This document shows, piece by piece, positions 1 to 11,142 of a DNA stretch of 64,000 nt (position 1 is its first letter; each line of letters begins with the position of its first letter). Position numbers and translations under genes: made by a program. The notes under the pieces are model-generated. The model saw only the letters and a program-made list of their open reading frames with translations, did no database searches and was not told the origin of the DNA. The stretch spans positions 1 to 64,000 of the forward strand of contig NW_026570286.1 in assembly GCF_019649055.1 (NCBI RefSeq), read 5' to 3'. Origin of the DNA: Paramacrobiotus metropolitanus (lineage: Eukaryota > Tardigrada > Eutardigrada > Parachela > Macrobiotidae).

Positions 1-330
1 TTTCACGAACCCACCATACAAACAGTATTGTGGGTCCGCTTTTTAGAACCCGGTCAGGGAATTTCGCCCGCCCCGGTTGTCGTGGATTTGGGGAAAGGGG
101 AACCACCGGGGCATTTTTCACGAACCCGCCATACAAAAAGTATATTGGGTCCGTTTTTTAGAACCCGGTCCGGGAATTTTGCCCACCCCGGTTGGTGTGG
201 TTTTGAAAACCGACATGCGGGGAACAACCGGGCAGTTTTATCGAACCTTCCGTACATATGAATAGGGCGTTAGATTTTTGGGACCCTGTCCGGAAATTTT
301 ATCCAGCCCTCTCGGTACATTTTCAGTATA
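1..330. repeat. Degenerate tandem repeat, period about 118-120 bp
   Basis: The block cacgaaccc..catacaaa..gtccg..agaacccggtc..gggaattt recurs at about 3, 120 and 240, each copy more diverged than the last, giving about 2.7 copies. The short open frames over it exist only because the repeat lacks stops. Related words occur inverted near 14940-15140. Confidence 0.65.
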
Positions 331-1459
331 AGAGTTAGCGTAACGAATTTATATCATCATTACCTAAACACTGTAGCTAATATCGTAACCGTGAAAAGTG
401 ATTTATCGCTGTTACCGTTGCGGTTCAGTCACTACCGCTACCGTATCCGCAGTACGTTTGCAGTTGCCGCGGATTACCGTGCATTGTAACGGGCAACCAT
501 TATTCGCAACGGATTACCATAACAAAATTGTTGTAACGATTATTTGCTAGCGTGACAGATAACCGTTTCGACGGGTTACCCAGATACGCTATACTGTTAC
601 CTGTTGCCGTTACCGTAACGGTTTACCGTACGTATTACCGTAACTGTTACAGTTAGCGTAGCGAGCTACAGCGACAAAATGCTGTTGCTTTAAGAACTGA
701 CCGTTTTTATAGAAAGGGCTCGAGGCGACGCCGAGCATGAATGAGCGCAGCAAAGCACCTGGTGCAGCAAGTACAGCGGAATTACTTCGTTTTTCCTTCT
801 TTAGAAATACATTTGTTTATCTTTTTGCTGGCATTAGAAAATTGTGTTTCTAAAAACTTATACGAAACCCAAAAAGTTAACTGAATGTACAACCACGGTA
901 TTCATTACAGGAGAATTTTGCGGCTTACGCCCTACCGAAGCCTGCATGTTGTGTGTGTAGTTGTAGATGTACGGCTGGGAAACGCATTCCTGCGAGGGGA
1001 AACTTTGTAACATGATTCACAGCATTATAGGGCTTTCAGTAAATGTTGGAAATACTCGAAGGTCCTCAACCAATATGTAATTTTATAGACCAGTCGATTT
1101 GAGTTCAGTTATTCGAGCCAAACGGCACCATAAAATCATAACGAGTAACATTACCTTGAAACGATGACGTAGCAAACCATGCTAATCGAAGTCAGGAACC
1201 GTTACCACCGCCACTATCGTTAGCAATTTTACCTACATTAGCGCTGACTTTACAGGACCAACTGAACCGCCTTCATTTTGTATTGACTCTTGGTAAAGCG
1301 TTACCAGCTTTCACCACTCTAATTACGCGTTACCAATAATAAATGTTACGCTACCATAACTATAACATGTTACCGTAACTATCTCAGTTTCTGTCACCGT
1401 AAGAGCTACCGTAACAAATATTGTTAACGGATTGCCGTCACCCTTGCTGTTGAAACTGA

Positions 1460-2265
1460 AAGCGTAGCCAATGGCCGAGCAGCGGCCTCAGCAAGCGCAG
1501 CCTAGCGAGCGGAGCAACAAGTGAAACCAAACGGCTCGATTCTTTTTCCTTCCAAAACATTTTTCATGGTGTATTTCGAACGTTCCATTATCGCAATGAT
1601 ACAGAAGCGAATAGCCGTTTCTACGGAAATCGAAGGAGGAGCCGAAGGCAACACTGAGCTGCGGCATGAGCAAGCGCAGCGCAGCGAGCGGAGCAGCAAG
1701 TAAAACCAAAGGGTACGATTCTTCTTTCTTCCAAAAAGATTTTTTACGGTGTAGTCCAAACGTTTCATTATAGCGATGACACAGAGGCGAATAAGCGTTT
1801 CTACGGAATTTGAAGGCGGAGCCGGAGGCGACGCCGAGCTGCGGCGTGAGCAAGCGCAGCGCAACGAGCGAAGCAGCAAGTAAAACCAAAGGATTATTAT
1901 ATCCTTGCCTTCGGAAACGGTTTTGTCTACGGTTCAGTTTAAACGCTTACTTTTCGTGATGATACCGTACGAGGACATTTGGGTGCTGTGAACATACCCT
2001 GCACGATTAGGCTGCGATGAACAGCCGGCTAAATTTATAGCCGTTTGCATTCAGACTGTGATATCAGTAGCGTTGCGAGCTACGGCTAACCAGCTGTTCA
2101 TCGCAGCCTAATCGTGCAGGGTATGTTCACAGCACCCAAATGTCCTCGTATAGTAGCGAGTAACTGTTTCTAAAAAAATTGGAAGCGGGGCCGAAGCGAC
2201 GCCTAGCGGCAAAAGTAAGCGCGAGAGAGTAAGTGCTGCGAAGCGAGCAAAGCAGCAAGTAGAAC
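1460..2265. repeat. Tandem GC-rich subrepeats of about 165 bp (left array)
   Basis: Four units share a core that reads ggcggagccg, gcgacgccgagctgcgg, gagcaagcgcagcg and gcagcaagtaaaacc, followed by an AT-rich spacer. A fifth, isolated unit lies near 720-780. Spacing is about 165-180 bp, except that the last interval is about 380 bp because a 183-bp hairpin interrupts it. Five reverse-orientation units lie at 13437-14105. Open frames on the minus strand at 1488-1889 are products of the repeat, not genes. Confidence 0.7.
1968..2150. mobile_element. 183-bp hairpin element (MITE-like)
   Basis: Two 58-bp arms (1968-2025 and 2093-2150) are exact reverse complements, separated by a 67-bp loop. The outermost bases are ta/ta, so a TA target duplication of the Tc1/mariner type is possible but not proven. 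It sits inside one ~165-bp subrepeat and roughly doubles the spacing to the next, so it inserted after the array formed. Confidence 0.65.
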
Positions 2266-2280
2266 GGAACGACTTTTTTC

Positions 2281-3578
2281 TTTTCGCTTTCTTTTAGCCT
2301 TTGTTTTTAAAAAAAATTAGACAAGAATTTTAAAGATAACTCTATCAATGTTCAAATTTGAATTCTTGCAAATAAAATGCGAATTTTTTGATTGTTTGAT
2401 CAAACTTTCTCATTTTGTGCTACACCATTAATTTTCAACTTCTAACATGAGCTCATTTATAGAAATTCATATCAGTTTATTTTGAAAATTAATAAGATAA
2501 ACCTAATTGATAAAAATTTTTGTTTCTTTACAGAGAAAAAAAGTAATAAAGATCCATGTCAAGGGTTTTTATTATTACAAAAAGGCGTCGCATTTAATAG
2601 TCACTTTTCACGAAAAAAGAAAAATTGGTAAAACACCCATTCCTGGATAATTGCCACCAAACACTGAATGAAGTACTGAAACAATAAACGTTTCCGCAGC
2701 AAATTAGTGGAAAATTATTGGACACAGAAATTTGAAATCTCCGCCGGTGCGTTTCAGAACCAGTGCGATTCCATCGGCATTAGCGTCTTCTTTTGTAAAT
2801 CGTTGTGCAAATGCCTCGCTCTAAATTGCAGGTGCTTTTAAAAAATCTCTCCAGTAAGTAATTCATCGTTTCTGTCTTTGCAAGCGGTGGTTTTCAAATT
2901 TCAATCGTGGAAACTATTTATCTGAACTGACGATGGCCGGGGCTGGGGTTCTAAAAAAGGGCTCGAAAACTTCCCAAACAGTATAAACGGACAAGCTGAG
3001 CGTAGCTACTGAATTGGCTTTGGCGGTGACCTGCATAAGTCTTATCGGTTTTGGGAATGAAATATAGATACTGGGAATAAGAAACTGAAGAAATAAGACC
3101 AGTATTCCAATGTAAAGAATTTGGTGCGGCGGAGAACAAGCAGAATAGGCGGCCATGTGCGGTAAAGCATAAGCAGTGCCCGCGCTGTAGTTGCTGAAGG
3201 AATCGTTTTAAAATTAATATACCGTGTCGGCATGATTCCGTAAAACGTCATAAAAATGATGGTATCGCGTCGGCATCGCAGCGTTGGCAAAAACAAACTG
3301 ATATCTGAGCAGATCTGTTGATAACTCGGCATATGCAAAAGATACAAAAAGCTAGGTAGACTCCCGGCTACTTGGTTAGGTTGTTGTTTCACCCTGCCAA
3401 GTCTTTTCAACAAAAAAATTTACATGCTCGCTCGCTTGCACTAAGGGCGTTTACGACCTTCTATACTAGTTATAATAGTTGAATGCGGAGAGTTTACCGC
3501 TATCCCACAGTCTGTCTAGGCCTCTCCATATTCCCGCAAGCGGCGCAACGCGATAAGAGCGTGCCGCCACCTTTGGAT
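2281..3578. other. Internal segment of the giant element, no firm gene
   Basis: This stretch is AT-rich and lies between the left arm and the nested MULE. Two overlapping minus-strand open frames (2914-3156 and 3042-3413) encode hydrophobic, membrane-like peptides in different frames. They could be remnants of a passenger membrane-protein gene. I do not recognise them and see no convincing splice structure. Confidence 0.35.
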
Positions 3579-3749
3579 GGCCTACACATTTGGTCGGAAT
3601 GGAATATGGAATCGGAATGCAATAGCTGGAACGGAATACAAATATTCGGAATTAAATTTCCGGAATAGGAATCGGAATACTAATTTTTTAACGGAACGGA
3701 ATATATTAAATTAATCGGAACGGAATCATGTTTGCTCGGAACGGAATAT
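3579..3749 (+). repeat. MULE left terminal inverted repeat
   Basis: This is the reverse complement of 8124-8294 with few mismatches. It is rich in ggaat repeats, which resemble subterminal transposase-binding repeats. Confidence 0.8.
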
Positions 3750-4952
3750 GAACTGCTTTTGTATTACGTATTATTAGTATTATCGACTGTACATGGCGAA
3801 TTGACACGGTACTCGTACCGCATACGTTAATAATAACATTAAACTTGTAGAATAATGGCTTTCCTTTAATTGCATTAAGTACTGCAAGCGCGCATCAATA
3901 AGTCCGCTAATGCCTTGTAACATAAAAACGCGCTAAAACCCAGTAAGGAACGCAAAACAAAAACAACCATTTTAAAACGCAGAACAGGCGAGTACATGAG
4001 CACACACTGGAAAGTATTTAAAGCTAGTAACGAACAAAAAGTTGAGATGCAACCATTTTAAAACGTGCAAATACGCGAAGCAATTATTACTCGTACTAGC
4101 GAGTATATAACAAAATATTTGTATTGTCTGCCATACAGAAACTTTTCCACTCCGGTCACTAAAACAATGAAACCCATTCCCGCGTTGTTACGATCCGTAT
4201 CCCTAGTCTAACAACCCAGACTGTATATCAACAAATTTAAATTAAACTGTTAGAAAGTAGTTCTACTCAGCGAAACCGCATTTATACGTAATACCGTCTA
4301 CCTGGATCCGCAAAGTTGGCAATTTTCTTTTGTTTATTTTATGCACATATGCTAACTACCAAAAACTGCGCTATTGTAGTGTTTTCATAACGGAAGTGAA
4401 ATGCGGGATGACTCCGCTTTTCCTGAAGCATGCATGCATCGTTGCCATCTCCCTTAACTGTTTCTCCCTATTATTTTCGCCTTCTTTGCACTTGTCACCA
4501 GAGAACATTTTGGAAGGGAAGGGGGGGCATAAAACTTGCATAAAATAGCAGCTTTTCCACTTTTCTATCGTAATTTTTGGTGCGGCCGCGCTAGTTCCAT
4601 TTTCTCGCGGTAGCCATTTGCGCCAGCTAACGGCGCATCATTTTCCTTTTTCTTCCTTCGGGAAGGGGGCACCAGTGCGCCCCGCCCTTAAAGACGGGCT
4701 CGCAGGAAAGAAATCGTTAATCATTAATAAAAGAATATGTGTTATAATTTGTTTAAATATTCAGTCTGGGTTAAAAAACAAACGTTTCGTTCTGAGAATT
4801 CCAATTTATCAATTTGCTGCCCTGCACAAAGCCAAGACAAATCAAATAGTTGAACACCTCATCATTATTCCTAAGCATACTATCGTTTCAAGCTAATAGA
4901 ACCATTCCACGTAAGCAGAACAAACAGTCAGTGCTTTCTGGTGGTTGTTACC

Positions 4953-5426
4953 TTATTTTCGGCAAGACTCAATGAATTTCTGCAATGCCTCTTGATCGTC
5001 AGCATCCAAGTCACAGTTTTCGATAATGGTTTCGGTAAAACGCGATACGATGTTCAGCACAAAATCGCCGTGCCGCTTACGGACACACATCCGGCTGAAG
5101 TGGTACGTGGTAGGACGAGCCGGCGTGGCTGCTCTTGCCGAGCCGGTCAAGCCGGACATGTAATGCGGTTCATTACGCACGAGAACTAACTTGGGAATCC
5201 CATTCAAACACAGTTTTTTGCCGCATCCGTAGCACTTGGATCCTGTATGATCTGGCTCACAGGTCTCAACCCGAAAAGGACCAGGTGTTTCAAGCCAAGG
5301 ATCCACTTTCACCCCAATGCTGTGCTGAATCTGTGTGATTTCGGGCAACCTACAGTACAGTCGAACACTTATAATTAAAGTATAAATCTGCAACGATCCG
5401 CGCAACTTAAAATTTTTCACGTTCAT
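4953..5426 (-). pseudogene. C-terminal Cys/His domain of SWIM-type element protein (remnant)
   Basis: The open frame of 157 codons contains CYGCGKKLC, LVLVRNEPHY and TTYHFSRMCVRKRHGDF. This order (CxGC, a charged strand, then H..xC.R..P/GF) matches the C-terminal zinc-binding block I recall in SWIM-domain proteins of transposon origin in other invertebrates. It lies downstream of the SWIM remnant on the same strand, which fits that arrangement. A run of Ala/Arg/Pro in the middle looks like local decay or insertion. It is no longer joined in frame to the SWIM part. Confidence 0.45.
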
Positions 5427-5807
5427 ATATTTCCTGATTAACCGGGTAACGCTCAGGAGTTTATTTTACATAAACTTATTTATGGCGCGTGGTTGGTGTG
5501 AAATGCGCCCGGAAACTCATTGCCGCAAATTGTTACGACTAGTGCACATTTATTAATCCAACGCACATTGCCCTTTAAAAACATTCTCATATTTGGAAGA
5601 TTATTGCACTGATTACATATGTTACTGTTTGTAAGTTACAGATATATAAGGAAAGAAAAGCTGTTTACAAAAGTGCAGGTTACAATTGACTTTTTTAAGG
5701 TGAAAGCTCCGCACACCGCCTTTCACCACCTTTGGGTTTATAAAATCTCTCGGCCTGTCGTCCGGCGCGTCTTTTTAATGAAAGCAGTTCTTTTTTCTTG
5801 AACCGTT

Positions 5808-6113
5808 CTAAAATTCATTTTCCGATACCTTTGCCGGTATATAATGTCTCTGACAGGCATTGTTGAAATGGTCACTTGCGAATACCACAGCAAATGGTCT
5901 CCAGTCAGAACCATTTTTTTTATTTTTGACGTTCTCGTACCGGAACCGCAGCTGCTCTTCCGGCTCATCACGGACGTGCAACTTCCAAAGTTCCAGTTGG
6001 GACTGGTCAGTTAGCCAATAGCCCAAGCTGTTATACAGTACTACAACCTGTACTTCTGCATCACAGCTTAACGCAAGTTCCGGTCGTGCATTTGTGCCGG
6101 GGGAATAATCCAC
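5808..6113 (-). pseudogene. Middle piece of the SWIM-type element protein (remnant)
   Basis: The 101-codon open frame lies between the SWIM remnant and the C-terminal Cys/His block, on the same strand and inside the MULE ends. No domain is recognisable in it. The link is positional only. Confidence 0.3.
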
Positions 6114-6627
6114 TGACTTCCCCTTCCATTAAAACATCATAAGAGCACTTGATGTTTTATGAAAATTTTAATAAAAGTTTAAAAAAATTTATGGTGGTAT
6201 GGGAAGTCACACCTGGTGTGCAAAAGGTGGTATCAGGAAAGGTGGTATGCGGGGCCTTCACAATTTTTTAATGCATTCTAATTTTTACTTTCAGAGATTC
6301 GAGGCACACAGCCAATGAAATTACAGTTGGTAACTTGCATTGTATACCATCGCAGTTCTAGACTTTAGGCTGCACGGGGTTGAGAGCGTTCACACAACAT
6401 AATTATCACAGGTTTTTAAAAATCTCCGACATTTATACGCCCTAATTTCCGGTCGCAGGAAAATCGGCGATTTGTTGTTTTTCCGAAGGGTTTTATGTGG
6501 CTTCTTTTATTTATTTAACTAATTGAAATGGCGCAGCCATTTCGAATAAACGAACACCCGTTTGACCAGGAGCCAGCAAGTTTTGTGACGTACTAGTTCA
6601 GCACTTATAATCCACATACAGTAAAGT

Positions 6628-7260
6628 CTACATACAGTAACTTACCGATGAAACTGGAACTGGCTGAGAGCTGGCTACTGCCACCGGCTGTTGTATTTCC
6701 GGTCCGCTTGTTCGAAGTCTTTTGCGCTCATGTTTGCCTTCACGAGACGTTCCACCGGCCGTTCGTTTTCGATCACCCCAACGTCTGACAGCTGGACCTT
6801 TACGTCCTCCTCCCTTTTCGGTCGCTCTCACAGCTGCCAGGAAGCCGACTTCACGGTTATTAAATTCATTCAAGTGAACAGCTAACTGGCCGGCAGAATG
6901 TGAAGCTACCAAGGCATGGCTACAGATTTCCAGCCGATTGAATTCGCTGCACCCACAACTGGCAGTTTTCGTGGTTGCATTCCATGAAACTCCTTGTGTT
7001 CAGCGGCTCTTTTTGTCGTGAATAGTAATGCTAACACTGTTAGCACATGTGGATTCCGTTTCATCGCGCACAACGGTTTGCGTTCGCAAAATCATTATAG
7101 CCGAATTCCAGACGCTGCGCAGGCTCACAGAAAGTTTTGAATCAGCAAATTTGATTGGAAAGTCTAATTGTCCAGATTTCTCTCCAGAACGAATCAAATG
7201 CTGCAGTGGGTCGTTTTCCGGTACATAGCCAAAAAGCGTCTTGTATGCACACTGTGCACA
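6628..7260 (-). pseudogene. SWIM zinc-finger protein remnant of the MULE
   Basis: Reading the minus strand in one frame from 7260 gives a Cys-containing stretch, then CGCSEFNRLEICSHALVAS, a textbook SWIM motif (CxC-xn-CxH), then a basic tail with KRKR-like clusters. One TGA (about 6999-7001) interrupts the frame 18 codons before the SWIM motif. SWIM motifs follow the catalytic domain in Mutator transposases, but that upstream domain is not found here. The protein would be DNA-binding if intact; with the internal stop it is probably dead. Confidence 0.6.
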
Positions 7261-7622
7261 CTATGTTAATGTATACTGTACAGTTAAAATAGGCATGTGG
7301 CATTACGTTAACTGTGCAGCAACTCGGCGGAAGTATCTGACGGCCACGCACCACCCGACCGGTACTGGGTGGAAGACTTGAAGTAACAATAATAACACAG
7401 ATTATACTGTATGTACAGTAGATAGTAGATACACCAACTTTTCAGGAGTATGTATTACAAAACAGATCCATGAGATAAGTGCAAGTCAAAAGACAGTCGC
7501 TACAACGCAATGCACTGCATAAATCGAAACTTTATTCAGAGCCGGCGTGATTTTTATTAAGAAGACACTTCTGCAGACTGCTGATTGTGTAATGTGATCG
7601 AAGATTCATTTCCTAACTGCTG

Positions 7623-7702
7623 TTTGCCGTCTTCTGGCCTTTCCGTAGGTTTGCCGTCTTCTCGTCTTTCCGTAGGTTTGCCGTCTTCTCGTCTTTCCGA
7701 AG
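7623..7702 (+). repeat. Three 27-bp tandem repeats
   Basis: The unit tttgccgtcttctcgtcttt plus ccgtagg occurs three times head to tail with one or two changes between copies. It lies inside the MULE, between the SWIM remnant and the right end. Confidence 0.8.
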
Positions 7703-8321
7703 TTTGATTAAGCTTTCAACTATTCGCAATCAGCTGTTAATTTGTTCTCATCGCTAGCGTGAATACTGTCAGTTGAGGGAAGCCGAGGCGGTGTTCAGTT
7801 GTTATTGTTTTAAAACAAAAGATGTTTTCGCTTTTGGGTAATAAATCGGCGTGTTAGACATACGCAGTAACGGCAGTGTAATATCAGACGGCGAAAGGAA
7901 GGAGAGGGAAGTGACTGTGAGTCAATTTCAAAGGGAGTGTTTCAGACAGCGGTATATTATGTAACATGGTAATGCGGTGTCTGGCTGTCTGCATATGGCA
8001 GACAGGCAGAGAGCGTCATTTGTAAAAGTACAAGTACTGAGTATCCTACTTTTTCACAAGGCTGTGTAAGTACAGATATTGCTTCAGACACTTTTAGATA
8101 AATTGTTATGGATAAAAATATTCTTATTCCGTTCCGAGAAAACCGAATTCCGTTCCGATTAATTGAACATATTCCGTTCCGATAATAATTCAGCATTCCG
8201 ATTCCTATTCCGGAAATTTAATTCCGAATATTTGTATTCCGTTCCAACTATTGCATTCCGATTCCATATTCCATTCCGACCAAATGTGTAGGCCCCTTTG
8301 GGCCTCTTATTCCGTGATATA

Positions 8322-9520
8322 AATGAATGAATGAATGAATTTATTTTCCCCAGGACACATAGTCTGGTAGAGACACCATTGTTATGATGTCGCATGTCAG
8401 AAAAAGGATAAAAAATATTATGAAGAGAAAAAAAAAACTTTAGTTATTTAAATAACTTCGGAGCGTTTTAGTAAAGGTAAGGTAACAAACATAAGGTACC
8501 GTTGTGTACATCGCGAGCATCTTTAAGAACGAAATATATAAATTTGGTAATCCAAAACAACAATTCTTTATCAGTGTCAGTGAAAAACACACCCTGTCTC
8601 AAAACATTAAAAAAAGAACTTTTCAGCGTCGCCCATTCCGGTCTTAGGTTTTCGATCTTGGACCAGATTAGCTGTCGACGAGGTTCGAACGCCGGACACA
8701 CGAAAAAACTGTGCTCCTCCGTATCCACCACATCACAGTAGGGGCATAGTCGCTCATCATGCGCAGTTCCATTCCATCGTCCAGTTTCTATCCGGAAATG
8801 ATGACCCGAAGTAAGCAGGGTGAACAGAGCCTTCAAAAGGTATGGAGGAAGGGGAAGTCGAGTCGCAGTTAATGGTCTTTTTGGATACACCTGGAACAAA
8901 AAGAACAACCGACCGCTTCGAGCGGTGTTAGCTCGCAGTCGCTCTGCGAGTGTTTCCTGAAATTTTACTTCAATTAAGGACATAGTTTTTGTAACGTTTA
9001 AGTTTTTCAGTTCATCAAACAAAATATCTGATGACTTCCACGAAAAGTTTTTTACAACCGCCAAGTGTTTTAATGCTCGGCGCAGCCAAACCTTTTTCCT
9101 TTTTACTCCATTCATTACACTATCAACCAGCGCTGCTTTTAAAAGCGAATCATTCGGATAGCGCAGAAGTTTTTTAATGAACTGTAACTGCATTTTGATC
9201 GCACGGAAATGTAACGGATAAGATCCTGTAAGGTAGTACAGTGCGTCGTGGGGTGCATTCGTCTTCAGTTCGAAATGACTTTTCCAAAACTTCAGGCGAA
9301 ACTTGTCGATGGATGGGTCGGGACCTATCAGTTCAGCACCGAAACAGCTGATACCACCTAACGTCGCTTCAAAAATCGATTCAGCTGTGGAAAATGCGTA
9401 TCCTGGTCGCAAGTTTGTTAGCTGTTGCTTCAATTTGAAATAAGCTTTCTCGCAGCCCGTAAGACGGTGTGCGGCCATTTTATTTAAGCACAACTTTTCG
9501 TTGAAAACAAATCCGCCTAT
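8322..9520 (-). mobile_element. 5'-truncated non-LTR retrotransposon (LINE), ORF2 C-terminus
   Basis: A 341-codon open frame (8468-9493) resembles the region after the reverse transcriptase in Jockey/CR1-like ORF2 proteins. It has PGYAFSTAESIFEATLGGIS near its start and a late CPYCDVVDTEEHSFFVCPAF zinc-knuckle motif (C-x2-C..H-x4-C). No reverse transcriptase core is present because the copy stops at its upstream side, next to the DIRS fragment. An aatg microsatellite at 8322-8341 marks the 3' end, as in LINEs that end in short repeats. The insertion abuts the right flank of the MULE. Its long open frame suggests it is younger than the MULE remnants. Confidence 0.6.
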
Positions 9521-9613
9521 CGGTCAGTACCGGTACGGCCCGATCATAGACAACTGCAGGGTTTTCGTTGGTCATTCAACAATGATGTTTCGCTTTATTA
9601 TGTTGATTGTTTT

Positions 9614-9964
9614 TTGTGTTTCGGTCTCGCCAACGCACCATCTATTTTTCAGCGGATATCCACAGCCGTTGCACGTATACTGCGTCGGCGTGGACGTAAA
9701 ATTGTTGTTTATTTAGATGATTTTCTTGTTAAAACAAATTCCTTAGAGGAGTGCGAACTGGTTAAAACTGAACTGGTAAATTTACTGCAGCAACTGGGGT
9801 TTGTAGTAAACTGGGAAAAAATGCAAGGCCCTGCTACGAGAATTGTTTTTCTTGGGTTAATACTTGATTCCGTTGCGCAGCGCATCGAACTGCCAGAGGA
9901 CAAAATTGCCGATATCAAACAATCGGCATTAAGTCTAACTGCAGACACGAGTAACGAAGCGTGA
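9614..9964 (+). pseudogene. DIRS reverse transcriptase core (fragment)
   Basis: The sequence holds the palm motifs FGLANAPSIFQ and VVYLDDFLV and the conserved VNWEK and FLGLILDS segments. The frame also continues upstream to about 9525. It ends at a TGA just where the RNase H region continues in another frame. Confidence 0.75.
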
Positions 9965-10106
9965 GTTACAGGTTTTTGCCGGCAAAGCATCCTTTGCAGC
10001 CCGTGCAGTTTACGGTGCGAGAACGTTTTCGCGGATCTTTTTCGACAAAATCGCTTCCCTTAAACGGCCTACTGATCGCCTCAGACCATCAAAGGTACTG
10101 CAAAAT

Positions 10107-10757
10107 GTGCTAGAATGGTGGACGGTTGTTGCGCCAACGTTAAATGGGTTATGCGAAAGTCGTTTTGCAAGTTACCGCCCTGTACGAACAATATGCACAG
10201 ATGCGTCATTTTCGGGTTTTGGTGGAGTATCCCAGGGTATATGGCTTGCCGGTAGTTGGTGCTATATACCTAAGCCACCGGCAGGGTTTGAACAGAACTG
10301 GGTGCCGCCACCCGTGCTCGATAAATCGTTTATTGGGAACATTAATTTTTTGGAGCTTATAGCTGCATGTATTTGCGTTGTTGTTTTAGCACCAGCCTTG
10401 AAAGGGTGCAAGGTAATTGTCAAATCGGATAATACGCAAACAGTAGCCTTTCTGAACAGAGGCACTACGAAAAGTATCCCGGCGATTGAGTGGCTAAAGC
10501 TTATTTGTTTTCTCAGTTTAAAATACGATTTCCGTTTGGTCGCAGTTTACTCAGCCGGGGTACAAAACGTAGCAGCAGATGCGTTGAGCCGGTTAACAGA
10601 AAGCGAGGCTTTTGCGAAGAAATTGTGTGAATACATTGACTTTACCTTTCCCGGACAAACATTACCTCCCTATGCGTTTTCCAGATACCCAGCTGCGGAA
10701 TCTGGAAAACGAGTTGAAGAATTTACGCCTTGGTGCAATGGCCAAAAGCACAATTGA
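10107..10757 (+). pseudogene. DIRS RNase H region (fragment)
   Basis: The open frame holds the retroelement RNase H signature: TDAS (first Asp), an FLELIAA helix (catalytic Glu), KSDNT (second Asp) and NVAADALSR (last Asp). It can be read upstream to about 9956 without a stop. It overlaps the recombinase frame at its end. Confidence 0.7.
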
Positions 10758-11142
10758 AACTAGGCAGTATCAATGGGATCGCTTTATACAGTTTTGTAAG
10801 GAATATAAACTGGAATATCTTCCTGCTACCGAACAAACTGTTGCCTTATTTGTTGCGTATCTCTCCCGTAAACTTGAATATAGTACAATTTTAAATTATG
10901 TTTTCTCTTTGACTTCGTTTCACGAAATTAATAACTTCGATTCTCCCAATCTTAACCATTTTATGATCGGGCAAGCGCTATCAGGAGTACAACGCGCTCG
11001 TTATAAACTCCCGAACAAACGCAAACTTATCACAATTGAGGCGCAAACCTATCACCTATCACAATTAAATGATAATACTGAGATAAATGACAATACCCAC
11101 CCCGCGCGTGACACAAAGGGACTGTTACACGATCAGATGTGA
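10612..11142 (+). pseudogene. DIRS tyrosine recombinase, N-terminal part only
   Basis: The stretch TRQYQWDRFIQFCKEY..ATEQTVALFVAYLSRK..STILNYVFSLTSFH fits the core-binding (SAM-like) domain of tyrosine recombinases. The reading degenerates after KLPNKRKLITIE. No Arg/His-x-x-Arg/Tyr catalytic half follows in any frame I checked, so it cannot be active. Confidence 0.6.

Larger units (their letters stand above)
1..2280. repeat. Left arm of a giant inverted-repeat element
   Basis: No gene is visible here. The arm has three zones: degenerate gggtcc/aacccggtcc repeats (1-330), two stretches rich in gttaccgtaacg-type words (about 360-670 and 1190-1450), and GC-rich blocks built on gagctgcggc and gcaagcgcagcg words (near 725, 1470, 1630, 1815 and 2195). 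The same zones recur in reverse order and orientation at 13390-15310. Terminal inverted repeats made of subrepeats are a hallmark of Foldback-type elements. The arm may start before base 1. Confidence 0.7.
3579..8294. mobile_element. Decayed Mutator-like (MULE) element with SWIM remnant
   Basis: Near-identical inverted ends of about 171 bp occupy 3579-3749 and 8124-8294. They begin ggcctacacatttggtcgg and are built of cggaacggaat and cggaat words. The flanking 9-mers are cctttggat on the left and cctttgggc on the right, 7 of 9 identical, as expected for an aged 9-bp Mutator target duplication. Inside, on the minus strand, are a SWIM zinc finger (6628-7260), a linker piece (5808-6113) and a C-terminal Cys/His domain (4953-5426). 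No transposase catalytic region is visible upstream of the SWIM motif, so this is probably a non-autonomous derivative. The MULE assignment combines TIR, duplication size and SWIM; it is an inference. Confidence 0.65.
9525..11142 (+). mobile_element. DIRS-like tyrosine-recombinase retroelement, truncated and frameshifted
   Basis: Three domains appear in DIRS order. The reverse transcriptase (about 9550-9960) carries FGLANAPSIFQ and the catalytic YLDDF box. An RNase H region (about 9956-10757) has TDASFSGFGG, KSDNTQTVAFLN and AADALSR. The N-terminal half of a tyrosine recombinase (about 10680-11100) overlaps the RNase H frame in a different frame, as DIRS elements do. The RT and RNase H parts are in different frames near 9957, so at least one frameshift has occurred. 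The RT N-terminus and the recombinase catalytic R-H-R-Y region are missing. Confidence 0.75.

Noticed and set aside
1488-1889. Two overlapping minus-strand open frames of 125-133 codons
   Set aside because: They span three copies of the ~165-bp repeat and their peptides are repeats of one another; they arise from stop-free repeat units, not genes.
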